DNA of 64,000 nucleotides from Rhizobium altiplani (lineage in GTDB: Bacteria; Pseudomonadota; Alphaproteobacteria; Rhizobiales; Rhizobiaceae), in assembly GCF_001542405.1 (NCBI RefSeq), contig NZ_LNCD01000101.1:45956-109955 (forward strand). The letters are read 5' to 3'. The notes below the pieces were generated by a model. It saw only the letters and a program-made list of their open reading frames with translations, had not been told where the DNA came from and ran no database searches. This document shows, piece after piece, positions 49,657-57,418 of this stretch (the first letter of the stretch is position 1; every line of letters starts with the position of its first letter). A program made the translations under genes and the position numbers.

Positions 49657-49912
49657 CATTGTGGGCGGTTCTGGACTGGCGTGACGTGGTCGTGAGCATT
49701 TTCTGGTCGGGTCTAACATCCTTGACATTCCAAGAAGCTGCGCTGATTGCGGAAGTTAACCAAGCATTCTTTTCCGTTGCTGGTTGGTGGCCAAACCCCA
49801 GGTATACGTTGATGACTTCGGCAAAAGGGCAAAAGCGCTGCCTTTTGGACGTCATTCGTGGTTCCTGAAGATGATTTGTCTCGACGCAACAGGCACCGAA
49901 ATGGCCAGGTTT
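49657..49912. other. Short interval between relic transposon end and repC
   Basis: About 256 bases with one open frame (49632-49868) that runs out of the repeat and lacks a ribosome site. I see no terminator for repC. Confidence 0.35.
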
Positions 49913-51133
49913 CTACGTGACTGTGCGAGCGCGGCCCTCTGTACCTAAATTCGCGCGGAGCAGGGCCATCAGCATCGGCGTGGGCGAAAATGCTTTCTGG
50001 CGAGCGCGTCGGGTTAAATCCCTCAAATAACCGCCGGCCGAGTTGATGTGGCGAGCGCGCTCAAGAATACAGGCGACAGTGATGGCAGTGTTTTCCGGTC
50101 CCATCACATGGCAGGCATCCTCAAAGGTGGCAGAGCTGACGCCGAGCATCGATCTGACGACGGCCGATGCGGCCATCAGGTCCCGCCAACTGGCAATGGT
50201 TCCTCCCGGTCCGTAGGCGCCTATGTCTGTGCACGCCCTGAGCACCATGCTCAGTGGAACGGTCTCGGTGCGGCTACGCTCAGATCCGTGATGGGCGTCT
50301 GGTTCGCAAGCGAGAGGTTTGCCGTCACGTTCAGATTCAATATGAGATTCAGTATAAGAACTCTGTGTGTGGTGCTCACTGTGAGCATCATTGGTGCTTG
50401 GATTATCGGAATCTGAGTGGAATTTCAGGATATTGGTGACTTCGGACAACAGAAGGCCCATATCGTTCAAAACACGATTGATGGTCTCAAGGCCGGCCGA
50501 GTGGTTCAGTGGTTTCAGCAGGGCGGTGCAGGCTTCGCTGATGCGGTCCCAATCGCCGCTGACACCTTCCTCGGCGGCCATGGCGATGAGCTTGCGAACA
50601 TCGCGCCGGCAGATTGTAAGCTTCTCCCTGGCTCTGCGGATCGCCGTTCGTTCTGCGACAACCTGATTGGCAAACGCTGCAAGCTCGTCTGCGCGCGCAA
50701 GCAGCGGTGACAGATCGAACCCGAAGGCACTTTCGATCTCCCCTCCCCTGCCCCGGTGGGCGTAACGCTTGCCGTTCGCACTGTCCTTGCGCAGGATGAG
50801 ACCTGCCTCGACGAGGAAAGCGAGATGCCTTCGAAGCGTTGCTCCGGCGATACCATGGGCGCGAAGCGAAAGCTGCGCATTCGAAGGGAAGACGACAAGC
50901 GGTGCGTCCTGCCTTAGCTCATTTTCCGGGTGGAAACTCAAGAGGGCATCGAGGACGGCCAGACTGCGGTCCTTGAGGTCAAGCATCACCTTGGCCTCGG
51001 AGACGTCGCGGAAGATCTTCCACTTGTTTGCTGATTTGCCTTGCCTGATTTCGGAAACGATTGTCTGGCGTTTCACGAGCGCAAGCGTCATCGGCCGCCG
51101 CCCAAAGGGCGTCGTTATGTGTTCACCGTGCAT
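49913..51133 (-). CDS. repC: Replication initiator RepC
   Basis: The 406-residue protein matches RepC in length and pattern: the winged-helix N-terminus (TPFGRRPMTLALVKRQ; LLSFHPENELRQDAPLVVFPSNAQLSLRAHGIAGATLRRHLAFLVEAGLI), a variable middle, and the conserved C-terminus (GPENTAITVACILERA, INSAGGYLRDLTRRA). In repABC replicons RepC starts replication at an origin that lies within repC itself, usually an A/T-rich stretch; the lower-GC part around 50,330-50,440 is a candidate. It is downstream of repB, with the antisense RNA in between. Confidence 0.95.
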   Translation of the reverse strand: MHGEHITTPFGRRPMTLALVKRQTIVSEIRQGKSANKWKIFRDVSEAKVMLDLKDRSLAVLDALLSFHPENELRQDAPLVVFPSNAQLSLRAHGIAGATLRRHLAFLVEAGLILRKDSANGKRYAHRGRGGEIESAFGFDLSPLLARADELAAFANQVVAERTAIRRAREKLTICRRDVRKLIAMAAEEGVSGDWDRISEACTALLKPLNHSAGLETINRVLNDMGLLLSEVTNILKFHSDSDNPSTNDAHSEHHTQSSYTESHIESERDGKPLACEPDAHHGSERSRTETVPLSMVLRACTDIGAYGPGGTIASWRDLMAASAVVRSMLGVSSATFEDACHVMGPENTAITVACILERARHINSAGGYLRDLTRRARQKAFSPTPMLMALLRANLGTEGRARTVT

Positions 51134-51192
51134 TTTCCTTCACCTTTCAGAAGGCAAAAGAAAATTGCTCACCAAAACGGTGCCAAAGACTC

Positions 51193-51221
51193 TTGACTGC
51201 GATTCGAGGAAATGCGATTCT
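51193..51221 (+). promoter_or_regulatory. Promoter of the repABC antisense RNA
   Basis: TTGACT at 51193-51198 and GATTCT at 51216-51221, 17 bases apart, reading against repC in the repB-repC gap. Confidence 0.55.
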
Positions 51222-51227
51222 CTAAGT

Positions 51228-51283
51228 GTCTAGTTCAGAGGAAGGCTTCCACGGCGGCAACGTTGAGGGGGCCTTTTTCTTTT
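51228..51283 (+). ncRNA. repABC counter-transcribed antisense RNA (ctRNA/incA)
   Basis: The 155-base gap between repB and repC carries, on the strand opposite to repABC, a promoter and a terminator hairpin about 55 bases apart. The hairpin has AAGGC at 51242-51246 pairing with GCCTT at 51271-51275, then TTTTTCTTTT. This position, size and orientation are exactly those of the antisense RNA that limits RepC synthesis in known repABC plasmids. It is a main incompatibility determinant. Ends are estimates. Confidence 0.8.
51242..51283 (+). terminator. ctRNA terminator
   Basis: An imperfect stem (AAGGCTTCC against GGGGGCCTT, seven of nine pairs) is followed by a T-rich run to 51283. On the other strand the same region can form the repC leader structure that the ctRNA controls. 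Confidence 0.65.
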
Positions 51284-51288
51284 GCTGT

Positions 51289-52302
51289 TCAGTCTCCTGT
51301 TTGCTGTTTATCGGTTGATCTTGAATATTGCTCGAAGAGGCTGTCCATATTGCTGGAGAGCCACAGGCCGAAGGATTTGCCCTTCGGATTTCCAAACTCC
51401 ATCACAAGGCCGTTGGCCCTGGGTTTTGCCGTCACGCTGACGGACTGATCTACCGGAGCCCAGGCAGAAACGGCGGGCTTCTGCTTGGACGGACGACCTG
51501 ACTTGCTTGAGCTCTTCAGGGTCGTGAGAAGATAAAGAAATCTCGCGTCGTCGCTCGTGAGGGCGGCAAAGCCGTCCTCCTTCACCGTCTGGCACGCTCG
51601 CTGGGCCACAGCGGGATTGAGAACGAGTTTCTTCAACTCCTCCCACCGATCTCGGCCGACGCCCTTGGCAGCCCCCAGAGCGTCCAGCACGCTGTCAGGA
51701 ACGACTTCTGCAACGGAAAGCATGCGCGACAAAAGGCTGTCATCGACGGTAAGCGCTGTCTTAAGGACGTCGCGGGACATTCCGCTTCGCTGCAGCTTGC
51801 TGGCAAAGATCGCCTTTTCGATAAAGGTCAGATCGGCGCGGGCCGTATTTTCCTGGCCTTGGGCGATAACGTGCTCGATATCGGCAAGCGGCTTGACGAC
51901 GGCACGTACCTTCAAACCAAGCTCGCGTGCAGCACGCGCACGACGATGGCCGAACACAATCATGTATCGGCCGTCATCGGTTGGATGCGGGCGCACGAGG
52001 ATTGGGGTGGATTGGCCCGAGTGGCGAATGGCCTCCCGTAGACCGGTATATGCCTCGTCGTCGTCGCCAATTCGATCGGCAACGAAAGAACCATCGAGAT
52101 CGCCTGGATCGAGCGATATGACGGTCTCGCCGTCAAGCACCCGCATGGAGGTCTCGGCAAGCTCGTCAAGGGATTGGATCATCGAGCGTGACGCCCCTCG
52201 TCGCGTATAGGAGGCGCGTGCTTCAGACGCAGTGACGGCGGCGCGGTCGACATCGTCGCCCAGCGTCGCCGTTACGCTCGCAAAGAGGTTCTTTCTAGCC
52301 AT
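51289..52302 (-). CDS. repB: Partition protein RepB (ParB family)
   Basis: The start at 52302 (MARKNLFASVTATLGDD) has GGAG six bases upstream and is the family's usual N-terminus; an ATG two codons earlier is possible. The 337-residue protein has the ParB N-terminal domain (residues 60-150: GLREAIRHSGQSTPILVRPHP, MIVFGHRRARAARELG), a helix-turn-helix region (FIEKAIFASKLQRSGMSRDVLKTALTVDDSLLSRML) and a RepB-specific C-terminus. It binds parS-like sites and, with RepA, segregates the replicon. Confidence 0.95.
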   Translation of the reverse strand: MARKNLFASVTATLGDDVDRAAVTASEARASYTRRGASRSMIQSLDELAETSMRVLDGETVISLDPGDLDGSFVADRIGDDDEAYTGLREAIRHSGQSTPILVRPHPTDDGRYMIVFGHRRARAARELGLKVRAVVKPLADIEHVIAQGQENTARADLTFIEKAIFASKLQRSGMSRDVLKTALTVDDSLLSRMLSVAEVVPDSVLDALGAAKGVGRDRWEELKKLVLNPAVAQRACQTVKEDGFAALTSDDARFLYLLTTLKSSSKSGRPSKQKPAVSAWAPVDQSVSVTAKPRANGLVMEFGNPKGKSFGLWLSSNMDSLFEQYSRSTDKQQTGD

Positions 52303-52355
52303 TTCCATCTCCGCCTTTGGTATTCATCTCCCTGAAAGCAATCGACTTTCTGATC

Positions 52356-52374
52356 GTTTGCACGGCTGTCAAAA
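52356..52374 (+). repeat. Candidate parS site between repA and repB
   Basis: GTTTGCACGGCTGTCAAAA occurs here and identically, in the same direction, at 53795. Its outer bases (TTTG and CAAA) are inverted. Position in the repA-repB gap and upstream of repA fits partition sites of repABC replicons. Confidence 0.65.
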
Positions 52375-52377
52375 ACG

Positions 52378-53583
52378 TCACTTCCGTCCCCACGCGCCGT
52401 GGATCAAGGAAACAATCTCTCCATTGACCGCATTCAGGCTCTCTACCGCTCGTTCATAGGTGGAGCGGGTAAACTGCGACTTCTCAATTTCGTACAGGGT
52501 TTGCTTGGTGATGCCGGCATCCGAGATCGCCGTGGACTTCAGCATCTGGTTCTTCAACATGCGTTTGTTGAACAGCGCCTGGAGAAAACCGACCATCTGC
52601 GCCTGCGGCTGGTCCATCGGCTCATAACGCGTTACCAGGTAACGGAACCATTTCAGCTTGACCGAGGCCCCTGCCCCCTTGATCGATTCAAGGATGCCGC
52701 CAAGCATCAACAGGAACTGGCTCATTGACATGACGTCGAGCATCTGCGGATGGACGGTGATAAGAACCGCCGTAGAAGCGCTGAGCGCCGTCAGCGTGAG
52801 GTAGCCAAGCTGCGGCGGGCAGTCGATGACGACGACATCGTAGTCAGCGTCGACTTCCTTAAGGGCCTGCGAAATGCGGGTGAAGAATAGCTTGCCTTCC
52901 TGCTGGTTCTTGGATGAGGCGGCAAGAGGCGTCTCATACTCGTATTCCTGCAGTTCGAGATTTGCTGGAACGATGTCGAGGCCCGGGAAGTTCGTGGGCC
53001 GGATCAGCTCCTTGATCGACTTGCGCTCGCTGTCGTAGCGGAGAGCCTCGTAGAAGGATGGATTGCGGTCGAGCTCGGGCTGGATGCCGTGGAGCGATGT
53101 GAACGATGCCTGAGGATCGAGATCGACGGCAAGCACACGGTGGCCGGTTAGCGCGAGATATTGCGCGAGATGGGCTGCGGAGGTCGTCTTGCCCGAACCG
53201 CCCTTGAAGTTGACGACGGAGATGACTTGCAGCTCTTCGCCATTGCGGCGATGCGGCACATACTTCTTGAAATCCGACCGGCCATGCTTGTCGAGATAGC
53301 GACGCAGTTCCATCATCTGCTCGGCGGTGTACGAGCGACGGCCAGAGCCCGACAGCTGAGGCGCAGGGCCCTTGCCTTCGAGATGGAGCTTCTTGATATG
53401 ATTCTGAGTGACGCCGAGGTACTCGGCAACCTCGGCCAACGAGAAGTGCCTGAGGCCCTTCATAGCGTTCGGTGGGTACTGTTCCAGCCGAAGCATGTTC
53501 AGCTTGTCGGAGATGAGTTCGCCTTGTTCAAGGATTTCCTTGTCGAACTCAAGGTCTTCGATGAAGACTGGTGCCATGTTCAT
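52378..53583 (-). CDS. repA: Partition ATPase RepA (ParA family)
   Basis: The 401-residue protein has an N-terminal winged-helix region (about 47-70, FSLAEVAEYLGVTQNHIKKL), used for autoregulation, and a ParA ATPase domain. The deviant Walker A motif is KGGSGKTT (127-134), with Walker A' in VLAVDLDPQASFT and Walker B in VVVIDCPPQLG. It drives partition and, with RepB, represses the operon. The start at 53583 is one of two nearby Mets (MNMAPVF). Confidence 0.96.
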   Translation of the reverse strand: MNMAPVFIEDLEFDKEILEQGELISDKLNMLRLEQYPPNAMKGLRHFSLAEVAEYLGVTQNHIKKLHLEGKGPAPQLSGSGRRSYTAEQMMELRRYLDKHGRSDFKKYVPHRRNGEELQVISVVNFKGGSGKTTSAAHLAQYLALTGHRVLAVDLDPQASFTSLHGIQPELDRNPSFYEALRYDSERKSIKELIRPTNFPGLDIVPANLELQEYEYETPLAASSKNQQEGKLFFTRISQALKEVDADYDVVVIDCPPQLGYLTLTALSASTAVLITVHPQMLDVMSMSQFLLMLGGILESIKGAGASVKLKWFRYLVTRYEPMDQPQAQMVGFLQALFNKRMLKNQMLKSTAISDAGITKQTLYEIEKSQFTRSTYERAVESLNAVNGEIVSLIHGAWGRK

Positions 53584-53644
53584 ATCTTGCCATTTTCCGG
53601 AATAACGCTTTTCTCAAGCGATTTGCATCTTAAGCGTGATTTAG

Positions 53645-53656
53645 ATGCGATTCTCT
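53645..53656 (+). repeat. 12-bp motif shared with the antisense RNA promoter
   Basis: ATGCGATTCTCT occurs here, in the repA upstream region, and at 51212-51223, across the -10 region of the ctRNA promoter, in the same direction. It may be a shared control element or coincidence. Confidence 0.35.
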
Positions 53657-53794
53657 GAATGGCGCAAGAAGTTTTTAGTTAACAAAGGCTTAATATGCCC
53701 GGTTCTCCGGCAGAAACGCCTTCCAATGGCGAAGTGCGCACAGCGGAGCCGCCAAAAGCGAATCAACCTGCTGATTTTGCGAGATATTTTTGGT

Positions 53795-53813
53795 GTTTGC
53801 ACGGCTGTCAAAA
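53795..53813 (+). repeat. Candidate parS site upstream of repA
   Basis: Identical 19-base copy of the element at 52356, 212 bases upstream of the repA start. The surrounding 53584-54043 interval has no gene; it holds the repA promoter region, this repeat and a downstream hairpin. Confidence 0.65.
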
Positions 53814-53992
53814 GATTCGCGGCCGCGCAATTCAAGAAATCGGTGTTGTCCACCGAAAATTGTTCAGAGAGCAATTCGGCAGCGACCGGCGGGGCGTGCG
53901 ATCGACAATGCCTGCCCAAGGATCTCCGCTGCTAACCCTAGACCTATCGCCCGTCAGAGCCTGGGATCAACAAGAGGGCATTGAAGGACACC

Positions 53993-54021
53993 GGATGGCG
54001 AAGTCTCAAACTACGCCATCC
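53993..54021 (-). terminator. Hairpin downstream of the small secreted protein
   Basis: GGATGGCG (53993-54000) pairs with CGCCATCC (54014-54021). It lies about 22 bases past the stop of the minus-strand gene at 54,044. There is no T run. Confidence 0.4.
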
Positions 54022-54043
54022 TTCCAAAAGCCGGACCGGCAGG

Positions 54044-54340
54044 TCAGTTGTTATTGTCCGCGCAAGTGTCTTCGGCATTCTCTGTGTTGCTGTTGCCGCC
54101 CTGGGTCTGCAACGAATTCTTTCCTTTGATCGACTTGCAGTTTTCCTTGTTGACGTTTTGGGTCGTGCTGCCGGTGGTCGACTTATCAACCTTCTTCATC
54201 TTCATGGGTTTGGTCGTGCTTGTGGCGGCGCCATGGTTCTTGTCCATGGTGGAGCCCGCCGGAGCCGGGTTTGACTGTGCAAAGGCCGAACTGGCAAGTC
54301 CGATGGCCAGGAGCGACGTGGCGACTAATTTCAGATGCAT
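54044..54340 (-). CDS. Small secreted Thr/Lys/Asn-rich protein, 98 aa
   Basis: The start at 54340 (MHLKLVATSLLAIGLASSAFAQS) has GGAGG five bases upstream. The signal peptide is almost the same as that of the 112-residue protein at 26,871, and both mature parts start SNP. The rest is low-complexity and rich in Thr, Ser, Lys and Asn (TTKPMKMKKVDKSTTGSTTQ), with two cysteines, like its relative. It has a perfect EcfG-type promoter. Function unknown; probably periplasmic and stress-induced. Confidence 0.72.
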   Translation of the reverse strand: MHLKLVATSLLAIGLASSAFAQSNPAPAGSTMDKNHGAATSTTKPMKMKKVDKSTTGSTTQNVNKENCKSIKGKNSLQTQGGNSNTENAEDTCADNNN

Positions 54341-54383
54341 GACTGCCTCCATAAAACCGCTGCGTGATTGCAACTAACTTTGA

Positions 54384-54408
54384 AACGGAGGTGAAAAGTC
54401 GTTGTTCC
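54384..54408 (-). promoter_or_regulatory. EcfG-type general-stress promoter, exact consensus
   Basis: On the minus strand GGAAC, 16 bases, CGTT, an exact match to the EcfG consensus. It is 44 bases upstream of the small secreted protein gene and 48 kb from the sigma factor gene. Confidence 0.8.
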
Positions 54409-54532
54409 GAGATCGGATCGACAAACCGGTGCGGCACTGTCGTGACCATCGCGATTGGGCGCCCCGCGGCGCGAACCGTCAGCGCCTTTGATGCAGGACG
54501 ACCTTCGCAGCAATTGCCCGTCGAAATTGCTG

Positions 54533-54775
54533 TCAGGACGGATTGAGGTCCTGGAGGATGGAGAAATTTGCGCAGCTCGCGTCTACATTTCCGATCCGGA
54601 TCAGATGCTCGGACCTTGCCGTCAGAAATGCTAGTCGCACGGCCTTTGCATTCTTGGCCCGCACCAGGAGCTCTTGCTGTGCAAAGAGAAGTCCCGAGCG
54701 GCCTGAAAGCTCGAATGCGACGTGTTCGCTGTGGCCATCGTCAGCAATTGTAATCGTCGCCAGGCCGGATTGCAT
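54533..54775 (-). CDS. Small hypothetical protein, 80 aa
   Basis: The ATG at 54775 has GAGGGGA seven bases upstream. The protein begins MQSGLATITIADDGHSEHVA and continues with LLFAQQELLVRAKNAKAVRLAFL, a mixed alpha/beta pattern ending ANFSILQDLNPS. No family recognised. The frame is open further upstream without support. It sits between the secreted protein and broken mobile-element genes. Confidence 0.5.
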   Translation of the reverse strand: MQSGLATITIADDGHSEHVAFELSGRSGLLFAQQELLVRAKNAKAVRLAFLTARSEHLIRIGNVDASCANFSILQDLNPS

Positions 54776-55068
54776 TGTGAGTTCCCCTCTGATTCCGGGC
54801 CAGCATCGTCGACTTCGTTGGAGGCTACAACGGGTTGCGGCAGGCAACCCACAGGATCGTGGTGCACCTTGCAGCATATATTGATGGTCAAGGACGGAAG
54901 CAGCTGAAGCCAAATGGCGAAGCAAGGAAGGAGGCCAAGGCTTCGGAGCCGTCTCCGGACGAGTCCGCCTTCGCGTCGAGCGACAGGCAGGCTGGCAGAT
55001 GGCGAATCAACTGGTTCAGAAGGTCCTTTAACGCCCAATCGAACGTCATCTTGGTGTTGGTTGTGGTC

Positions 55069-55300
55069 CTAGAGCAGGCGGGCGGCGCGCCCGCTGCGCC
55101 GCGACGCGTTGTTGTAATAGCTCGACGGGACTGTTGCCGTGACTGCTCCATTGCCTCGGGCAGAGGGACGCCACGATTAGCCGCCTCAGTCAGATACCCC
55201 GACCGCAATCCGTGCGAGGAGAAATCCCGGGGCTCCAACCCAGCCATCGCCACCCTGCTGAGACGGAAGCCCTGCGGGAGCTGATCCACCGGCGGCTCAG
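55069..55300 (-). pseudogene. Phage-type tyrosine integrase, C-terminal fragment, frameshifted
   Basis: The minus-strand frame reads RVAMAGLEPRDFSSHGLRSG, then YLTEAANRGVPLPEAMEQS, the HGLR box of integrases. After a one-base shift near 55,130 it continues SYYNNASRRSGRAARLL and stops at 55069, holding the catalytic Tyr motif. The N-terminal three quarters are gone. It is a different family branch from the recombinase at 57,419. Confidence 0.72.
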
Positions 55301-55388
55301 CGGAGCGTCTATGTCTGAAGAGGCAATGGCAGGCGCGGTCGACGATATGATCGCGCGCAAGCAGAGAGCTCTTCATGTGGAGTCTTGA
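55262..55388 (+). pseudogene. Toxin-antitoxin antitoxin, C-terminal fragment
   Basis: The plus frame EALRELIHRRLSGASMSEEA to ARKQRALHVES ends at TGA 55386-55388 and overlaps the following toxin-like start by 14 bases, a layout typical of ParD-like antitoxins. The N-terminal DNA-binding part is missing; the fragment meets the integrase relic on the other strand. Confidence 0.4.
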
Positions 55389-55518
55389 ATACTCTGTCGA
55401 AGCGGGGCGCGATTTTGAACTGATCTTCGATCATCTCTTCGCCGCTTACTACGATCTCGGTGACCATCCCGACGAGGCCTTGGAGCGGGGAAGAGCCCTC
55501 GCGTGGGGGGGCGGCTGA
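55375..55518 (+). pseudogene. RelE/ParE-type toxin, N-terminal fragment
   Basis: MWSLEYSVEAGRDFELIFDH followed by LFAAYYDLGDHPDEALERG resembles the first 40 residues of plasmid ParE-family toxins. The frame then stops at TGA 55516 after 47 codons, where homology to a transposase begins on another frame. It is therefore truncated. Confidence 0.5.
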
Positions 55519-55900
55519 GCACGGCATTAACCTTATCCACCGACCAGTCGCCCGTCGCATTTTGGCGGGCACATCGAGCGGCTCATCGGCGCAATGATGG
55601 GCGCCGCTCATTTCTTGCCAGGCTCTACGTCAAGCGATGTCGCCGCGGCGATTACGATCCTCAAAAGCATGCTGTCATGGTCTTCGACGAGCTTGAGCGC
55701 TGGCTTACCCTGGAGATTGTTGGCCGCTATCATGCCGACATTCATCGTGCTCTGAGAATCCCGCCTAACCTGGCTTGGGAGGATGCCGTCCTTGCGCGCG
55801 CCCCAAGCCTTTGCGGCTCCCCTACGACGAACACCGTTTCAGCGTGGATTTTCTGCCTTTCGAGGAACGCATCAACTTGCCGATTGCGCGGTTTCCTGCG
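55513..55900 (+). pseudogene. Mu/TniA-like transposase relic with several frameshifts
   Basis: Pieces in three frames line up as one transposase: AEHGINLIHRPVA, then GGHIERLIGAMMGAAHFLPG, then DYDPQKHAVMVFDELERWLT with IVGRYHADIHRALRIPPNLA, then PLRLPYDEHRFSVDFLPFEE. The H-x-E-R piece contains the probable catalytic Glu. It belongs to a different lineage from the TniA at 62,243 and is clearly dead. Confidence 0.65.
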
Positions 55901-56060
55901 CGCCCTGATTTCGGTAGAGATTTCCAGCCTTGGCTTTGGATGATGTCGCTGGCGAGCTGCCGGCTTTCGAGTTCTGGACGGAGTCTCAAGGCTTACGTCA
56001 CCTGCATCGGTGAAGTGGTTTGGAGATCAGGGGTGGTGGACCCAAGCGTGCTCCATGCTC

Positions 56061-56978
56061 TCAATGCCGGATGAGGCCGAACCGATGCGCCTCATCCAGC
56101 AGGTGACGAACGGACGATGGCTGCCATTTGCGTCCACCGCGCGCCGGCCGCTCTCCCATCTGATCCAGCTGGGTGGCAATGTCACGCAGCGACAGGTCGG
56201 GATCGGCAATGGCAATCGCCGCGACTAGCTTCATGAGATGATCCTCTGGCGCGCGGCGCGGCGAGCGAGCCAGGAGCTCGGGTTCGGCCAGTTTCTCGCG
56301 GACCATGCGATGCACGGCGCGACGCAGCCTTTCCACCGTCCAGTCATGGCCGCGGCGATTGAGGACCCACACGACATTGTCCCAGGTGTGCTGCGGACGC
56401 ATTTGCCGAACGGTAGGAAGCCAGGTTTGGGCAGATGAGATCAGCTCGTCGAGATAGAGTTTTTCCCGGGCCTTCGACACCGCCCTGATCGCGTCTGGTC
56501 GCCGTTCTCGAAGTCCGGGGTTTCCTGGCAGCTTGCCGCGGGCTTTAGCTGCTTTGATACCAGCCCTGGTTCGTTCAGCGATCAGCGCTCGCTCGAGCTG
56601 TGCGACGGCACCAAGAACCTGAAGAGAAAACATCCCTTGTGGTGTGGCCGTATCGATCGGATCGCGGATGGACCTGAAGTGGACGCCGCGCTCTTCGAGA
56701 TCTTCGATCACTTGCAATAGATGGCTGACCGACCGGGCGAGGCGATCCAGACGGACGACGACAAGCACGTCGCCGGCGGTAAGCTCACCGAGCAGCCGCG
56801 TCAAAACGGGCCGCGCTCGTGATGTACCCGATCCGTGCTCCTGAAAAATTCTCTCGCAGCCGGCGGCGCGCAGCTCGTCCATCTGAGCATCGTGGACCTG
56901 ATCGTCGCTAGAGACGCGCGCGTAACCGATAAGGCGTCTCGGCGCTGGCGACCGATTGTCGGCTTGACGTTTTGCCAT
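56061..56978 (-). CDS. Serine recombinase (resolvase/invertase family)
   Basis: The 305-residue protein has the resolvase catalytic domain with Ser23 in YARVSSDDQ, the conserved LVVVRLDRLARS motif (about 73-84), and GMFSLQVLGAVAQLERALIAERTRAG leading into the long E helix. The C-terminal part (residues 160-305) is longer than in Tn3 resolvases and holds at least two helix-turn-helix-like stretches (TWDNVVWVLNRRGHDWTVERL; SLRDIATQLDQMG). It is intact. The intergenic dyads upstream may be its sites. Confidence 0.9.
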   Translation of the reverse strand: MAKRQADNRSPAPRRLIGYARVSSDDQVHDAQMDELRAAGCERIFQEHGSGTSRARPVLTRLLGELTAGDVLVVVRLDRLARSVSHLLQVIEDLEERGVHFRSIRDPIDTATPQGMFSLQVLGAVAQLERALIAERTRAGIKAAKARGKLPGNPGLRERRPDAIRAVSKAREKLYLDELISSAQTWLPTVRQMRPQHTWDNVVWVLNRRGHDWTVERLRRAVHRMVREKLAEPELLARSPRRAPEDHLMKLVAAIAIADPDLSLRDIATQLDQMGERPARGGRKWQPSSVRHLLDEAHRFGLIRH

Positions 56979-57030
56979 ATTTTTTGCGCGCCTTTTTATC
57001 TTGCTTTGTACAGATAAGGAATGCGTGAGA

Positions 57031-57042
57031 AAACGATCGTTT
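57031..57042. repeat. Perfect 12-bp palindrome upstream of the serine recombinase
   Basis: AAACGATCGTTT, about 53 bases before the recombinase start; possible autoregulatory or recombination subsite. Confidence 0.4.
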
Positions 57043-57180
57043 GTAAACGTCTCTAGCGCAATTTCTCCAGCAGCGGGCTGGCCTGAATGCCTTGGAAAGC
57101 AGGGATTCCTTGGCCAAGAAGCGTTCCGTCCAGGGCGCTTTGTTCAATTCGATATGCCCTACGTATCTGAGGTGAGCCAC

Positions 57181-57210
57181 GTGTCCGTGACATTACCCAG
57201 TGACGGACAC
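57181..57210. repeat. 30-bp dyad, possible res-type site
   Basis: GTGTCCGT at 57181-57188 and ACGGACAC at 57203-57210 are perfect inverse copies 14 bases apart. The 30-bp span is close to the size of serine-resolvase binding sites. It lies in the 341-base interval between the serine recombinase and the transposon end; that interval holds no gene. Confidence 0.4.
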
Positions 57211-57319
57211 TAACTATCAGATAGCGTCTGTTCACCAAATCATTTATCATAAATTCAATGCGTTATGATTTTTCCAAATTGCCTATCACAAGCCTGCTGC
57301 GGCCGATTTCGGATGCCGC

Positions 57320-57344
57320 TGTGGCTTTTGCTTCCCGATTTCAA
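57320..57344 (+). repeat. Left terminal inverted repeat
   Basis: Starts TGTGGCTTTTGCTTCCCGAT and continues TTCAA. It differs from the right end at positions 11, 15 and 17. Confidence 0.8.
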
Positions 57345-57383
57345 TTGAAGCGCTAAGCTGAAAATCCGGCACGCAATTTTGAC

Positions 57384-57395
57384 CTAACGATTTCA
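57384..57395 (+). repeat. Subterminal 12-bp motif shared by both ends
   Basis: CTAACGATTTCA, 64 bases inside the left end. The same 12 bases occur in inverse direction at 63907-63918, 82 bases inside the right end. A likely transposase-binding repeat. Confidence 0.6.
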
Positions 57396-57418
57396 TGCCG
57401 GGCGAGGGGAGGGGCCTC

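Noticed and set aside
49632..49868. 78-codon frame downstream of repC
   Set aside because: It begins inside the relic transposon end, lacks a ribosome site and has no recognisable domain.
54835..55284. Plus-strand 149-codon frame across the integrase relic
   Set aside because: It overlaps clear integrase motifs on the other strand and lacks its own domain or ribosome site.
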